Shown: piece after piece, positions 8,070 through 16,766 of the stretch
Numbering within the stretch: position 1 is the first letter of the stretch
Layout: every line of letters begins with the position of its first letter
Assembly (NCBI GenBank): GCA_946479615.1
Contig: CAMLGR010000016.1
Location: 1 to 46,997 of the forward strand
Direction: 5' to 3'
DNA from: an uncultured Bacteroidota bacterium
Lineage (GTDB): Bacteria; Bacteroidota; Bacteroidia; Chitinophagales; Chitinophagaceae
DNA: 46,997 nucleotides
Made by a program: the position numbers and the translations under genes
The notes under the pieces: generated by a model
Told to the model about the DNA's origin: nothing
What the model saw: the letters and a program-made list of their open reading frames with translations, nothing else
Databases searched by the model: none

Positions 8070-9314
8070 ATGTTCGACTACCAAGCGCATCTTGCAACCA
8101 GACTTCAGCAGTTAAAAGACGCGGGTTCATACCGTTATTTCCTGGAAGTAAATAAAAGTGCACAACACTTTCCGCATTTCTATTACAGCAATGACGAAAA
8201 TGTACAACGTTCTGCTATCAACTGGTGCAGCAATGATTATTTGTGCATGAGTACGCATGAAGATGTGATTGCGAAATTGAGTTTTACTTCTCACCGTAGT
8301 GGTGCGGGCAGTGGCGGAACCCGTAATATTTCAGGTACCACTATTCATCACCGTGAGCTGGAGCAAACGCTTGCCAAATGGCATCAAAAGGAAAATGCCT
8401 TGCTTTTTGCAGGGGCTTACCTTGCGAATGTTACGGCTTTACAAACCCTGGGCCGTCATATACCCGGTCTTGTTTTTATTTCCGATGAACGCAATCATGC
8501 TTCGATGATCGAAGGCATGCGGGCCGTAAACAATCAAAAGATCATTTTTCGTCATAATGATATTGGTCACCTCGAAGAGATCCTGCAATCCTTGCCGGCT
8601 GAAACACCCAAACTGATCGCCTTTGAATCTATTTATTCCATTACCGGCACAGTAGCTCCTGTAGCAGCCATACTTCAACTGGTGAAGAAATACAATGCGC
8701 TTAGTTATGCAGATGAAGTACATGCTGTAGGATTGTATGGAAAAGATGGAGCCGGTATCCTGGAACACGAAGGATTGCAGCAGGAAGTGGATATTATCAA
8801 TGGCACTTTATCCAAAGCCATTGGTGTTTTTGGTGGATATATCGCCGCTTCGAAAACGATCATCGATTTTATACGGAGCTATGGCAGTGGGTTTATATTT
8901 ACTACTTCCTTACCGCCTGCAGTTTGCAGCGCAGCCAATAAAAGCATACAGGTGATCCGTGAAGATGCCTCCCTGCGTGAAGCATTTCATAAAAACGTGC
9001 AGGAACTTCGTAATGCTTTAACGCAAACCGGTATAATATTCAGAAAAAATGACTCTCATATTACCAGCGTACCGGTAGAAGATGCTAACCTTTGCCGGGA
9101 AGTGGCGCAGCAGTTATTGCATGGCCAGGGCGTATACCTGCAACCGATCAATTACCCGACTGTTCCCAAAGGCGAAGAATGTTTACGTATCATTATTACT
9201 GCCAAACATCAGCCTAAACATATTAACCACCTGGCGCACAGCCTGAAAAAAGTGTTACATGGAAAGGATACGACTGATTGGAAGAAGCTCCCGGCTGTCT
9301 CTGCTGCAGATTGA
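8070..9314 (+). CDS. hemA: 5-aminolevulinate synthase (C4/Shemin pathway)
   Basis: A 414-residue PLP enzyme that condenses glycine with succinyl-CoA to 5-aminolevulinate, the first tetrapyrrole precursor. It belongs to the alpha-oxoamine synthase family, whose other members are BioF, KBL and SPT. Features specific to ALAS are the N-terminal RYFLEVNK and WCSNDYLCMS, the FRHNDIGHLEE segment, DEVHAVGLYG, and DIINGTLSKAIGVFGGYIA with PLP lysine K249, followed by SGFIFTTSLPP. The C-terminal GVYLQPINYPTVPKGEE also matches. The match to alphaproteobacterial ALAS, together with hemCD and hemB directly downstream, makes a BioF or KBL assignment unlikely. Most Bacteroidota use the glutamyl-tRNA route instead. 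The last 56 nt overlap the hemC start. The start follows a strong ribosome-binding site. Confidence 0.92.
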   Translation: MFDYQAHLATRLQQLKDAGSYRYFLEVNKSAQHFPHFYYSNDENVQRSAINWCSNDYLCMSTHEDVIAKLSFTSHRSGAGSGGTRNISGTTIHHRELEQTLAKWHQKENALLFAGAYLANVTALQTLGRHIPGLVFISDERNHASMIEGMRAVNNQKIIFRHNDIGHLEEILQSLPAETPKLIAFESIYSITGTVAPVAAILQLVKKYNALSYADEVHAVGLYGKDGAGILEHEGLQQEVDIINGTLSKAIGVFGGYIAASKTIIDFIRSYGSGFIFTTSLPPAVCSAANKSIQVIREDASLREAFHKNVQELRNALTQTGIIFRKNDSHITSVPVEDANLCREVAQQLLHGQGVYLQPINYPTVPKGEECLRIIITAKHQPKHINHLAHSLKKVLHGKDTTDWKKLPAVSAAD

Positions 9315-10770
9315 ACTCGCGAAACAAAAAATTGAAACAGCTTTTCCCGGTATCCAGGTAGAAGTGATCGCGCGTAGCAGCAAAGGCGATGACCTTCAGA
9401 ATATTCCTTTACATACTGTCGAAGGAAGCGATTTTTTTACACAGGATATTTTTGATGCTTTGAAAAACGGCGAAGCCGATATCGCTGTTCATTCTCTCAA
9501 AGACATGAGCAGCGATCATTTTTTTGGAAGCCATCATTTTGCCGTGATCGACAGGGATGATACCCGTGATGTAGTGATCTTTAATCAAACAGTAATAGAA
9601 AAACTTAAGACAGGATTACCGCTTGTTATAGGCACCTGCTCCCCCCGCCGGGAAGAAATGGCAACGGTATTTTTAAAGAAGGCATTACCCCGGTTACATA
9701 CTTCTATTACTATCGAAACCAAACCCATTCGTGGTAATGTGGAAACGCGTTTGCGCAAACTGAATACCGGTGAATACGATGCTACTATATTGGCCACAGC
9801 CGGTTTGAACCGCTTACTGAAAAGCGATAAAGATGCCCCGCTGATAAAAGAATTACTGACCAATAAAAAGATAATGCTGTTGCCACTGATCGAATGTGTG
9901 CCGGCACCCTGCCAGGGCGCTATCGTAGCAGAAGCACATCCTGGGAATGAAAGAGCAATTGCTGTATTGCAGAAGATCAACCAGCCGCACCTGTTTGCCG
10001 ATTGCGTAGCAGAAAAAAAAGCCGCCGCAAAATATGGTAAGGGTTGTTTGCAAAAATTTGGTGTGACTACATTGGGATATGATGATCATTCTACCCTGTA
10101 TGCTGCCGGAAGAGATGAAAATGAAACCGTATTCAATTATTGGTACACGATGCCGGCATTGAATACAGGGTCAAAGATCTTTTTCAGCAGTACCGATTTC
10201 ATGGGAAGTTTTTTTGAATACCTGCCGTTGACAACTGAAACTGAGATAGGATCACCGGTGGTATATATAGCAAACTATAAAGCCATCAGGGAAGAGAAAA
10301 TAATAAAGGAGCTTGGCAATAAAAAAATATGGGCTGCCGGCACCAAAACATGGTATGAACTGGCCCGCCAGGGTCTTTGGGTAGAAGGCTGCGCCGATGC
10401 ATTTGGTCTTGAATTTGTAGAAAAAGCCTGGTCAATGCCGCTGGTCGGTATTCAAAAGAAGGATGTACAGGTCATCACCAACCGGCAGGGCGCATTAAGC
10501 TGGCAACAAAAAGGATGGAAAAGTATCGGCACTTATGATACCAAAGCCGAACAAAAAAAGGAATTGTCTGAAAAGATCAGCGAAGCAGATATCGTTTTCT
10601 GGACCAGCTTTCAGCAATACGAATTATATAAAAATGTATTAAAAGAAAACGTTCAGCATGCTTGTCCATCAGGCGAAACAGCCGTGTTGTTACGGACAGC
10701 AGGACTTGAACCGGTTGTATTTCCGAATATAAAAGCATTTCAACAATGGAGAAAAACCTATTCCCTTTAA
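9259..10770 (+). CDS. hemC: Hydroxymethylbilane synthase fused to uroporphyrinogen-III synthase-like domain (HemC-HemD)
   Basis: This protein has 503 residues. The first about 300 are HemC (porphobilinogen deaminase), with IRLIGRSSRLSLLQ at the N-terminus, DIAVHSLKD near 74-82, GTCSPRREE near 125, ILATAGLNRL near 177 and the dipyrromethane-cofactor cysteine C263 in KGCLQKFG. The remaining about 200 residues resemble a diverged HemD: they end in SGETAVLLRTAGLEPVVFP, similar to the last helix-strand unit of uroporphyrinogen-III synthases. Together the two halves would convert porphobilinogen to uroporphyrinogen III. The start must lie inside the ALAS gene because the HemC N-terminal motif is encoded there, giving a 56-nt overlap. 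The 3' end overlaps hemB by 25 nt. The HemD assignment is less certain than HemC. Confidence 0.87.
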   Translation: MERIRLIGRSSRLSLLQIELAKQKIETAFPGIQVEVIARSSKGDDLQNIPLHTVEGSDFFTQDIFDALKNGEADIAVHSLKDMSSDHFFGSHHFAVIDRDDTRDVVIFNQTVIEKLKTGLPLVIGTCSPRREEMATVFLKKALPRLHTSITIETKPIRGNVETRLRKLNTGEYDATILATAGLNRLLKSDKDAPLIKELLTNKKIMLLPLIECVPAPCQGAIVAEAHPGNERAIAVLQKINQPHLFADCVAEKKAAAKYGKGCLQKFGVTTLGYDDHSTLYAAGRDENETVFNYWYTMPALNTGSKIFFSSTDFMGSFFEYLPLTTETEIGSPVVYIANYKAIREEKIIKELGNKKIWAAGTKTWYELARQGLWVEGCADAFGLEFVEKAWSMPLVGIQKKDVQVITNRQGALSWQQKGWKSIGTYDTKAEQKKELSEKISEADIVFWTSFQQYELYKNVLKENVQHACPSGETAVLLRTAGLEPVVFPNIKAFQQWRKTYSL

Positions 10771-11741
10771 CGCAGCGGAGACTAAGAGCCGACAGGCATA
10801 TCCGTGAGCTGACAGCAACCGTACGGTTATCGCATAAAAGTTTTATACAACCTTTATTCGTTGACGAAGCGATCAATGCGCCTCGTGATGTCAATGGATT
10901 GTCAGGTGTGCGGGTTGATACCGTGCAAACTGTTTTGCAAACGATCGAAGAAGCCATGCAGAATGGCATCCATAAATTTTTATTATTCCCGGTGCCATCA
11001 GGAAAAAAGGAATCCGATTTTGATTTTTCCTATGCGGTCTCTGTTGTTAAATCGATCAAACAGGAATTTGCCGGTGATATCTGGCTGGCTTCGGATGTAT
11101 GTTTATGCAGTTATACCACGCATGGCCATTGCGGTATTCTTAACCATGATCACAGCCGGCTGGAGAATAGCAAGACCGTTGAAATATTAGCTCATTATTC
11201 TTCCCTGCTGGCCAATGCCGGTGTGGATTGTATCGCTCCAAGCGATATGACCGATGGAAGGATCGGTGCTATCCGCGGACGGCTCGACAGCCTGAAGATG
11301 GAAGAAGTCAGCATCATGAGCTATTCCGCCAAATTCAGTTCGCAGTGGTATGGCCCTTTCCGCGATGCCTGCCATTCAGCACCGAATACAAATGGGCTGC
11401 AAAACCGGAAAACCTATCAATTATCTCCCTTTGCGATCAATGATGCCTTGGCCAGTGCACAGCGCGATGAAAAAGAAGGCGCGGATATCCTGATGGTGAA
11501 ACCGGCCGCCTTGTATACCGATGTTATAGCCAGGGTAAAACAACAGACCTTGAAACCTGTAGCTGCCTATCATGTAAGTGGTGAATATGCGGCAGTGGAA
11601 TCCCTTGCTGCACAGGGTCTTTTGAAAAGAGATGCGGCCCATCTCGAAGTCTGGGCGGCCCTTCAGCGCAGCGGGGCAGATATTATTATTTCTTATGCAT
11701 CCGTGCGGGCAAAGGAGTGGATTGAAAATATGGAGTACTAG
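10746..11741 (+). CDS. hemB: Delta-aminolevulinic acid dehydratase (porphobilinogen synthase)
   Basis: The 331-residue enzyme condenses two 5-aminolevulinates to porphobilinogen. The two Schiff-base lysines are K196 (SYSAKFSSQWYGPFR) and K252 (ILMVKPA). The metal site DVCLCSYTTHGHCG holds three cysteines, which marks the zinc-dependent type. IAPSDMTDGRIGAIR is also conserved. Length is normal. The start overlaps the HemC-HemD frame by 25 nt, so ALAS, HemCD and HemB are strongly coupled as one operon. The gene order (steps 1, 3-4, 2) makes uroporphyrinogen III a self-contained product of the operon; decarboxylation and chelation genes for heme are not here. Confidence 0.96.
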   Translation: MEKNLFPLTQRRLRADRHIRELTATVRLSHKSFIQPLFVDEAINAPRDVNGLSGVRVDTVQTVLQTIEEAMQNGIHKFLLFPVPSGKKESDFDFSYAVSVVKSIKQEFAGDIWLASDVCLCSYTTHGHCGILNHDHSRLENSKTVEILAHYSSLLANAGVDCIAPSDMTDGRIGAIRGRLDSLKMEEVSIMSYSAKFSSQWYGPFRDACHSAPNTNGLQNRKTYQLSPFAINDALASAQRDEKEGADILMVKPAALYTDVIARVKQQTLKPVAAYHVSGEYAAVESLAAQGLLKRDAAHLEVWAALQRSGADIIISYASVRAKEWIENMEY

Positions 11742-11758
11742 AACCGCACTTAAAAGTA

Positions 11759-11803
11759 AAAAATCAAAGTCAAAAGCCAGCCAGGCTTTTGACTTTGATT
11801 TTT
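11759..11803 (+). terminator. Hairpin terminator of the heme operon
   Basis: A perfect 20-bp stem (11759-11778 with 11784-11803) with a 5-nt loop AGCCA starts 17 nt after the hemB stop. It has an A-run on the left and a T-run on the right, so it could terminate in both directions. It separates the heme operon from the next promoter. Confidence 0.85.
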
Positions 11804-11838
11804 ACCAGATAGTCCAAATGTTAACGTCAAAATATATC

Positions 11839-11880
11839 AGTCTATAAATTTCGTGGACTAGATACAAGTCTTTATTTTTG
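11839..11880 (+). promoter_or_regulatory. Promoter and shared palindromic operator of the siroheme/TauE gene (site 2)
   Basis: AGTCTAT at 11839-11845, a 7-nt spacer, and GTGGACT at 11853-11859 form the palindrome. A -7 box TATTTTTG lies at 11873-11880, 24 nt from the palindrome centre. The spacer covers the place of the -33 element. The variant half-sites are identical to those of site 4. A short out-of-frame ORF at 11886 (14 codons, no cysteine) overlaps the gene start. Confidence 0.75.
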
Positions 11881-11910
11881 GCAGAATGTCCCGAAGTGAA
11901 TTGAAACTGT

Positions 11911-13395
11911 ATGGAAGGAACGATAATTGAAAATAAGAACCAGCTTTACCCGGTATTTTTGAAACTTCAGGAGCTCAGGCTCCTGCTGGTTGGCGGTGGT
12001 AATGTGGGTCTTGAAAAATTAAATTCACTTCTTTCCAATTCCCCGGAGACAGCTATCACCATCGTGGCGCCGCAAATAAGGGAAGAAGTGAGACAACTGG
12101 CTGCCAGATATCCTTTTTGTACTATACATGAACGGGCGTTTGAAGAAGCCGACCTGGAAGGACAGGATCTCGTGATCTGTGCTACCGATGACAAGGCCCT
12201 GCACGCGGATATCAAATGCCTGGCGAATAAAAAGAGAATACTGGTAAACGTAGCTGATACGCCCGATCTCTGTGATTTTTACCTCAGCAGCATTGTTCAG
12301 AAAGGACAATTGAAGATCGCTATTTCTACCAATGGTAAATCACCCACGGCCGCTAAAAGGATCAAAGAAGTATTGAATGATGCGATGCCGGCTGAACTCG
12401 ATGAAGTGATCGAAAATCTGAATACCGTCCGTAACCGCCTCAATGGTGATTTTGAATACAAGGTGAAAAAGATGAACGAGATCACCCGGACGCTTATCAA
12501 GACCGAGAATGGCGAGAAAGATAAAAGATGGAAACGCATTGCCACCTATTCGGTGCTTGCCTTTGCATTCATGCTGATCGGGCATTTCATATTTTCTTAT
12601 GTTTCATTTCAAAGCATCGCCGATGGAACGGTGAAATGGTACCGCTCGCTTGACAGCGCTTTCCCGATCATGGTATTGGCAGGTTTTTTAGCTCAACTGG
12701 TCGATGGTGCATTGGGAATGGGATACGGCGTTACCAGTGCAACGATTTTATTATCAGCAGGTGTTAGCCCCGCAGCGATCAGCGGAAGTATTCATACCGC
12801 AGAAATGTTTGCCAGTGGGGCATCGGGTTATAGCCATTACAAATTTGGTAATGTAAACAAGAAATTATTCAAGGCCCTGCTGATACCCGGTGTACTTGGT
12901 GCTATTGCAGGCGCTATATTATTGGTATTTGCCGGGGATAAATACAGTAACTATATCCGCCCTGTTATCGCAGCGTACACATTGGTATTAGGGATAAAAT
13001 TTATTTTTAATGCCTTCCGTGGAATAAAGCCACAAAAGAAATTCAAACGATATCGTTTACTGGCCGCTGTAGGAGGATTCTTTGATTCCTTTGGTGGTGG
13101 AGGATGGGGACCGATCGTTACCAGCACATTAATAAATAACGGGCGTAGTCATAAATACGTAGTAGGTTCTGTGAGCCTCACCGAATTCTTTGTTACACTT
13201 GCGAGTGCCTTTACATTCTTTACGCTAATAGGCGTTAGTCACTGGCAAACTATTTTAGCTTTGATCATCGGCGGTTTGATTGCTGCTCCTCTTGCAGCTA
13301 AACTGGCAGGTAAACTGCCCCGCAGGACATCTTTCCTGTTGTTGGGCGCATTGATCATTTTCTGGAGCATAAAAATACTTATCAAAATTCTTTAG
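11911..13395 (+). CDS. Precorrin-2 dehydrogenase (siroheme synthase N-domain) fused to TauE/TSUP sulfite-exporter-like membrane domain
   Basis: A 494-residue fusion. Residues about 15-195 match CysG N-terminal/Met8p: an NAD-binding motif LLLVGGGNVGLEKL, then TIVAPQI, DLVICATDD, and VNVADTPDLCDF followed by ISTNGKSPTAAKRIKE. This part oxidises precorrin-2 and inserts iron to give siroheme. After one membrane helix (about 210-228), residues about 245-494 form a TauE/SafE (TSUP) transporter with AQLVDGALGMGYGV, ISGSIHTAEMFASG and the second-half motif GGFFDSFGGGGWGPI. TSUP proteins move sulfite, sulfonates or sulfate-like anions. No CobA methyltransferase domain is present. Joining siroheme synthesis, needed by sulfite reductase, to a sulfur-anion transporter is a direct hint to assimilatory sulfur metabolism. 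Confidence 0.9.
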   Translation: MEGTIIENKNQLYPVFLKLQELRLLLVGGGNVGLEKLNSLLSNSPETAITIVAPQIREEVRQLAARYPFCTIHERAFEEADLEGQDLVICATDDKALHADIKCLANKKRILVNVADTPDLCDFYLSSIVQKGQLKIAISTNGKSPTAAKRIKEVLNDAMPAELDEVIENLNTVRNRLNGDFEYKVKKMNEITRTLIKTENGEKDKRWKRIATYSVLAFAFMLIGHFIFSYVSFQSIADGTVKWYRSLDSAFPIMVLAGFLAQLVDGALGMGYGVTSATILLSAGVSPAAISGSIHTAEMFASGASGYSHYKFGNVNKKLFKALLIPGVLGAIAGAILLVFAGDKYSNYIRPVIAAYTLVLGIKFIFNAFRGIKPQKKFKRYRLLAAVGGFFDSFGGGGWGPIVTSTLINNGRSHKYVVGSVSLTEFFVTLASAFTFFTLIGVSHWQTILALIIGGLIAAPLAAKLAGKLPRRTSFLLLGALIIFWSIKILIKIL

Positions 13396-13421
13396 GTCTC
13401 CCTGGCCAGCGGTAAAAAATT

Positions 13422-13463
13422 AGTCTACTTTTTTTGTAGACTAAGAAAATACCGCTATGTTTG
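13422..13463 (+). promoter_or_regulatory. Promoter and best-matching palindromic operator, in front of leader A and the TonB receptor (site 3)
   Basis: A perfect palindrome AGTCTAC (13422-13428), seven T, GTAGACT (13436-13442), extended by T/A on both sides. The -7 box TATGTTTG is at 13456-13463, 24 nt from the centre. A TTTG -33 element is contained in the spacer end (13433-13436), 19 nt before the -7 box, so a bound protein would block the -33 contact. Confidence 0.85.
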
Positions 13464-13473
13464 TACCCTTATA

Positions 13474-13554
13474 ATGAAAAAATTAACATTCATATCTTTT
13501 AGTAGTTGCCTTCAGCGATGTTGTATCGGAGTGATGCCCGCTTCTGTGGCATAA
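13474..13554 (+). CDS. Leader A: 26-codon ORF with adjacent cysteine codons
   Basis: An ORF starting MKKLTFISFS with three cysteines, two of them adjacent (QRCCIG), ending MPASVA. It begins only about 10 nt after the -7 box, so its mRNA would be almost leaderless, and stops 78 nt before the TonB receptor start. It is in the position of a regulatory leader peptide: ribosome progress over the Cys-Cys codons could report the supply of charged cysteinyl-tRNA. The proposal rests on position and on the two other cysteine-bearing leaders behind the same operator; no homology was tested. Confidence 0.55.
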   Translation: MKKLTFISFSSCLQRCCIGVMPASVA

Positions 13555-13579
13555 ATCAAATCCCTTTTTTTCGGATAAT

Positions 13580-13600
13580 AGTATACTAAATTGATAGACT
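13580..13600. promoter_or_regulatory. Second, imperfect copy of the palindrome between leader A and the TonB gene
   Basis: AGTATAC, seven bases, ATAGACT: two mismatches to AGTCTAC-N7-GTAGACT with identical spacing and with the outer T/A extension. No -7 box lies at the usual distance, so if real it would be an auxiliary or roadblock site. It could also be a chance match in AT-rich DNA. Confidence 0.35.
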
Positions 13601-13632
13601 AATAGAATAAATAAAACAAAACCTAACAGGGT

Positions 13633-16626
13633 ATGAGACATGAACCGGCTTCTTTCGTAAGCATCGTCAACAAAAAAAGTTATAAACGGATAATTATAAT
13701 ACTGGCACTGCTGCAGGCAGTGACCATGAATGCCTTTGCACAGGAAACAACATTGATCGAAGTATCAGGCAAAGTAACCGACCAGGAAAATCAGCAGCCA
13801 TTAGCTGATGTAAGCGTACAGGTAAAAGGAACTGTTGCCGGAACGATCACCAATAAAACAGGCGATTTTAAATTACGTACACGTTCAAAACTTCCTTTCA
13901 CACTCACATTTACCTCTATAGGATTCAAGGAACAACAGTTTGAAGTAACCAGTATCGGTTCCAGTCTGAATATCGCGCTGGTTACTCAAACTATCCTTGG
14001 TAATGACGTGGTCGTAACGGCATCACGTGTTGCGGAGAGCATCCTTAAATCGCCGGTGGCTATTGAAAAACTCGATATCCGCGCGATCAAAGAAACACCT
14101 GCGCCAAGTTTTTATGATGCCCTTGAAAATGTCAAGGGTGTACAAATGACCACGTCCAGCCTTACTTTCAAAGTCCCCAATACACGGGGATTTAATATTC
14201 CCAACAACTTCCGCTTTATGCAACTCGTAGATGGAGTGGACATGCAGGCTGCTACACTGGGTGTGCCTTTGGGAAATGCTATCGGGCCCACAGAACTGGA
14301 TATACAAAGTGTAGAGATCACACCGGGTGCCGCTTCTGCATTATATGGAATGAATGCTATCAACGGAATGGCGAACCTGATCACGAAAAGCCCTTTTAAT
14401 TACCAGGGATTGAGTATTTACCAGAAAACAGGTGTGAACCATGTGGATGGTGAGGATCATGATCCCGCTATCCTGACAGAAACAGCAGTACGTTATGCAA
14501 AAGCATTTAATAACAGGATCGCTTTCAAGGTCAATTTCAGTTATATGCAGGGGATTGACTGGCGTTCGAATACAAGACTTGACCAGAACACGAACAACCT
14601 GAAAAGCGCCAATCCTAATTTCCCAGGCCTGAATGGTGCAGGTAATGCTGCATTCGATGGATGGAATAAATATGGGGATGATGCCCTGGCTGGTAGTAAT
14701 GTAGTTTCTATTGGTGGTCTTACCATCGATGGCAATACAAACCAGACATTACGCGTAGCACGTACGGGTTATTGGGAAACGGATCTTGTAAGCCCGAAAG
14801 TAGATAACCTGAAAGCAGATGCTGCCATTCATTATCGTGTTAACGAGAATGCAGAATTATCCTATGCTTACCGCGTTGGTAAAATGGATGGTGTATTTCA
14901 ACGTGGAAATAAAATTCAACTGGATAATGTAATTGTACAAAACCACCATGTTGAATTAAAGGGAACCAACTACCTCGTGCGCGCCTATGTATCGATAGAA
15001 AATACAGGCGATTCATATAATGTAAAACCATTGGCCGATAACCTGGACTTGTATAGCGGTGGCGCCACCGATACAAAAACAGCGACAAGCTGGGGTACTA
15101 AATTCAAGAATGCATTGAATGCGTATGCAACAGCTAACGGCGGCCTGAATGAAGCCAATCTTGCAGCAGCTACCCAATATGCACGTGATGCAGCTGATGC
15201 AAGCCGTGTAAAACCGGGTACACCGGAGTTCGAGGCACTCAAGAAAACGATCATCGGTATCAATAACTGGGATATCCGCTCAGGTTCTATTCCCGATGCA
15301 CCAATAACAGGCGGAGCTGCTTTGATCCAGAAAAGCCGTTTATATCATACGGAAGCGCAATGGGATCTTACCAAATATGTAAAAATATTCGATCTGCTGG
15401 TCGGTGGCGATGCCCGTTTATACGAGATCATTCCTGACGGAAATAATTTTGTTGACTTCTCCCGCCCGATCGCCGAACGTAATACGCCATTGAAAGATGG
15501 ATCATTTGGAGATAACGTTCACTATAAAAAATTCGGTGTATTTACACAGGTTACCAAAACCTTCTTCGATGAAAAGCTGAAACTGTGGGGATCATTGCGG
15601 TTTGATGATAACCCGGAGTTTCAACCTAAGTTCACACCACGTATAGCGGCTGTATACACCGTAAAGGAAAAACATAATTTCAGGGCCACCTTCCAGGAAG
15701 GATATCGTTTCCCGGCTCTTTTTGAAGCATTGTCTTATGTAAATAATGGCCGTGTGAAAAGAGTAGGTAGCTTATCCTATATCAATGAAGGATTAGGCTA
15801 CCTGGAAAACAGCTATACACAGGCTTCTGTTATCAACTTTAACTCGGTCGTTGCGGCACAGGGGAACACGGATGCCGCGGCGCTGGCGAACAGGAATTTA
15901 CTGGAAGTAGCCAATCTTCCGAAAGCTGAGCCTGAGCGGATCACTTCTTTTGAAGTCGGGTATAAAAGTGTATTGTTCGATAATAAAGTTGTCATCGATA
16001 TCGATGCATACAGCAATACATATGATGGATTCCTGGGACAGGTGCAGGTATTTGTTCCCAAAAATGAAACTGTGGGTTCTGATGCAGCGGTGATCGCCAT
16101 GCTTGACAGGAACCGTGATGCTACTGCCGCGAGTGGTGGTAATGCCGCCAGCCAGGGACAGGATCGTTACCGTGTATATACCAATGCAAAAAATACCTAT
16201 CACAATTTTGGCTCTGCACTGGGACTTACCTATGTATTCTATAAAAGATATACGGTGTCCGGTAATGTCAGTTACAACAAAATGAAGGCGACAAAATCGA
16301 ATGATATTTTCGTAACGGGGTTCAATACGCCGGAGTGGTCAACCAATCTTTCTTTTGGTAACCGTGAAGTGATCAAGAATATCGGTTTTAATATTGTTTG
16401 GAGATGGCAGGATTCTTTCCTTTGGGAAAGCCCGCTGGTAACAGGGACTATTTCTTCTTACAATACGATCGATGCACAGGTCACTTTCCGGTTCCCAAAA
16501 ATAAACTCAACACTGAAAGTAGGTGGTGCAGATATTTTCAATCATCGCTATTTGCAATATGCCGGGGGGCCGACCCTGGGTGGATTGTATTATGCGGCCA
16601 TCACTGTTGATGGATTATTGAAATAG
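13633..16626 (+). CDS. TonB-dependent outer-membrane receptor with CarboxypepD_reg-like N-terminal domain
   Basis: A 997-residue outer-membrane importer. A signal peptide (hydrophobic stretch IIIILALLQAVTMNAFA ending near residue 36) is followed by a CarboxypepD_reg-like domain (about 42-120, with VSGKVTDQENQQPLADVSVQVKG), a plug (about 125-255, with VVTASRVAESILKSPVAIE and GAASALYGMNAINGM) and a 22-strand barrel to the C-terminus. The substrate cannot be read directly. It is not a SusC, since no SusD partner follows. Placement behind leader A and the shared operator suggests uptake of a sulfur compound. The chosen ATG gives a complete signal peptide; a strong terminator follows, so it is monocistronic after its leader. 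Confidence 0.9.
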   Translation: MRHEPASFVSIVNKKSYKRIIIILALLQAVTMNAFAQETTLIEVSGKVTDQENQQPLADVSVQVKGTVAGTITNKTGDFKLRTRSKLPFTLTFTSIGFKEQQFEVTSIGSSLNIALVTQTILGNDVVVTASRVAESILKSPVAIEKLDIRAIKETPAPSFYDALENVKGVQMTTSSLTFKVPNTRGFNIPNNFRFMQLVDGVDMQAATLGVPLGNAIGPTELDIQSVEITPGAASALYGMNAINGMANLITKSPFNYQGLSIYQKTGVNHVDGEDHDPAILTETAVRYAKAFNNRIAFKVNFSYMQGIDWRSNTRLDQNTNNLKSANPNFPGLNGAGNAAFDGWNKYGDDALAGSNVVSIGGLTIDGNTNQTLRVARTGYWETDLVSPKVDNLKADAAIHYRVNENAELSYAYRVGKMDGVFQRGNKIQLDNVIVQNHHVELKGTNYLVRAYVSIENTGDSYNVKPLADNLDLYSGGATDTKTATSWGTKFKNALNAYATANGGLNEANLAAATQYARDAADASRVKPGTPEFEALKKTIIGINNWDIRSGSIPDAPITGGAALIQKSRLYHTEAQWDLTKYVKIFDLLVGGDARLYEIIPDGNNFVDFSRPIAERNTPLKDGSFGDNVHYKKFGVFTQVTKTFFDEKLKLWGSLRFDDNPEFQPKFTPRIAAVYTVKEKHNFRATFQEGYRFPALFEALSYVNNGRVKRVGSLSYINEGLGYLENSYTQASVINFNSVVAAQGNTDAAALANRNLLEVANLPKAEPERITSFEVGYKSVLFDNKVVIDIDAYSNTYDGFLGQVQVFVPKNETVGSDAAVIAMLDRNRDATAASGGNAASQGQDRYRVYTNAKNTYHNFGSALGLTYVFYKRYTVSGNVSYNKMKATKSNDIFVTGFNTPEWSTNLSFGNREVIKNIGFNIVWRWQDSFLWESPLVTGTISSYNTIDAQVTFRFPKINSTLKVGGADIFNHRYLQYAGGPTLGGLYYAAITVDGLLK

Positions 16627-16675
16627 GAGCACTGCATGTAATAAATGTTTCATGTCAACCAATCGTTAGAGAATC

Positions 16676-16707
16676 GGCGTCCCGTTTTTGCGGGATGCCT
16701 TTTTTTT
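16676..16707 (+). terminator. Rho-independent terminator of the TonB receptor gene
   Basis: Stem GGCGTCCCG (16676-16684) with CGGGATGCC (16691-16699), one G-U pair, a short T-rich loop, then eight T (16700-16707). Confidence 0.92.
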
Positions 16708-16766
16708 GATTACGATTTTTATAAGAAGAGATCGTTATTCAATAGGAATCTTTAAAAGTATAAACT

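Noticed and set aside
11886..11930. 14-codon ORF overlapping the siroheme/TauE start as a fourth leader peptide
   Set aside because: It contains no cysteine and overlaps the gene start out of frame; nothing supports a sensing role.
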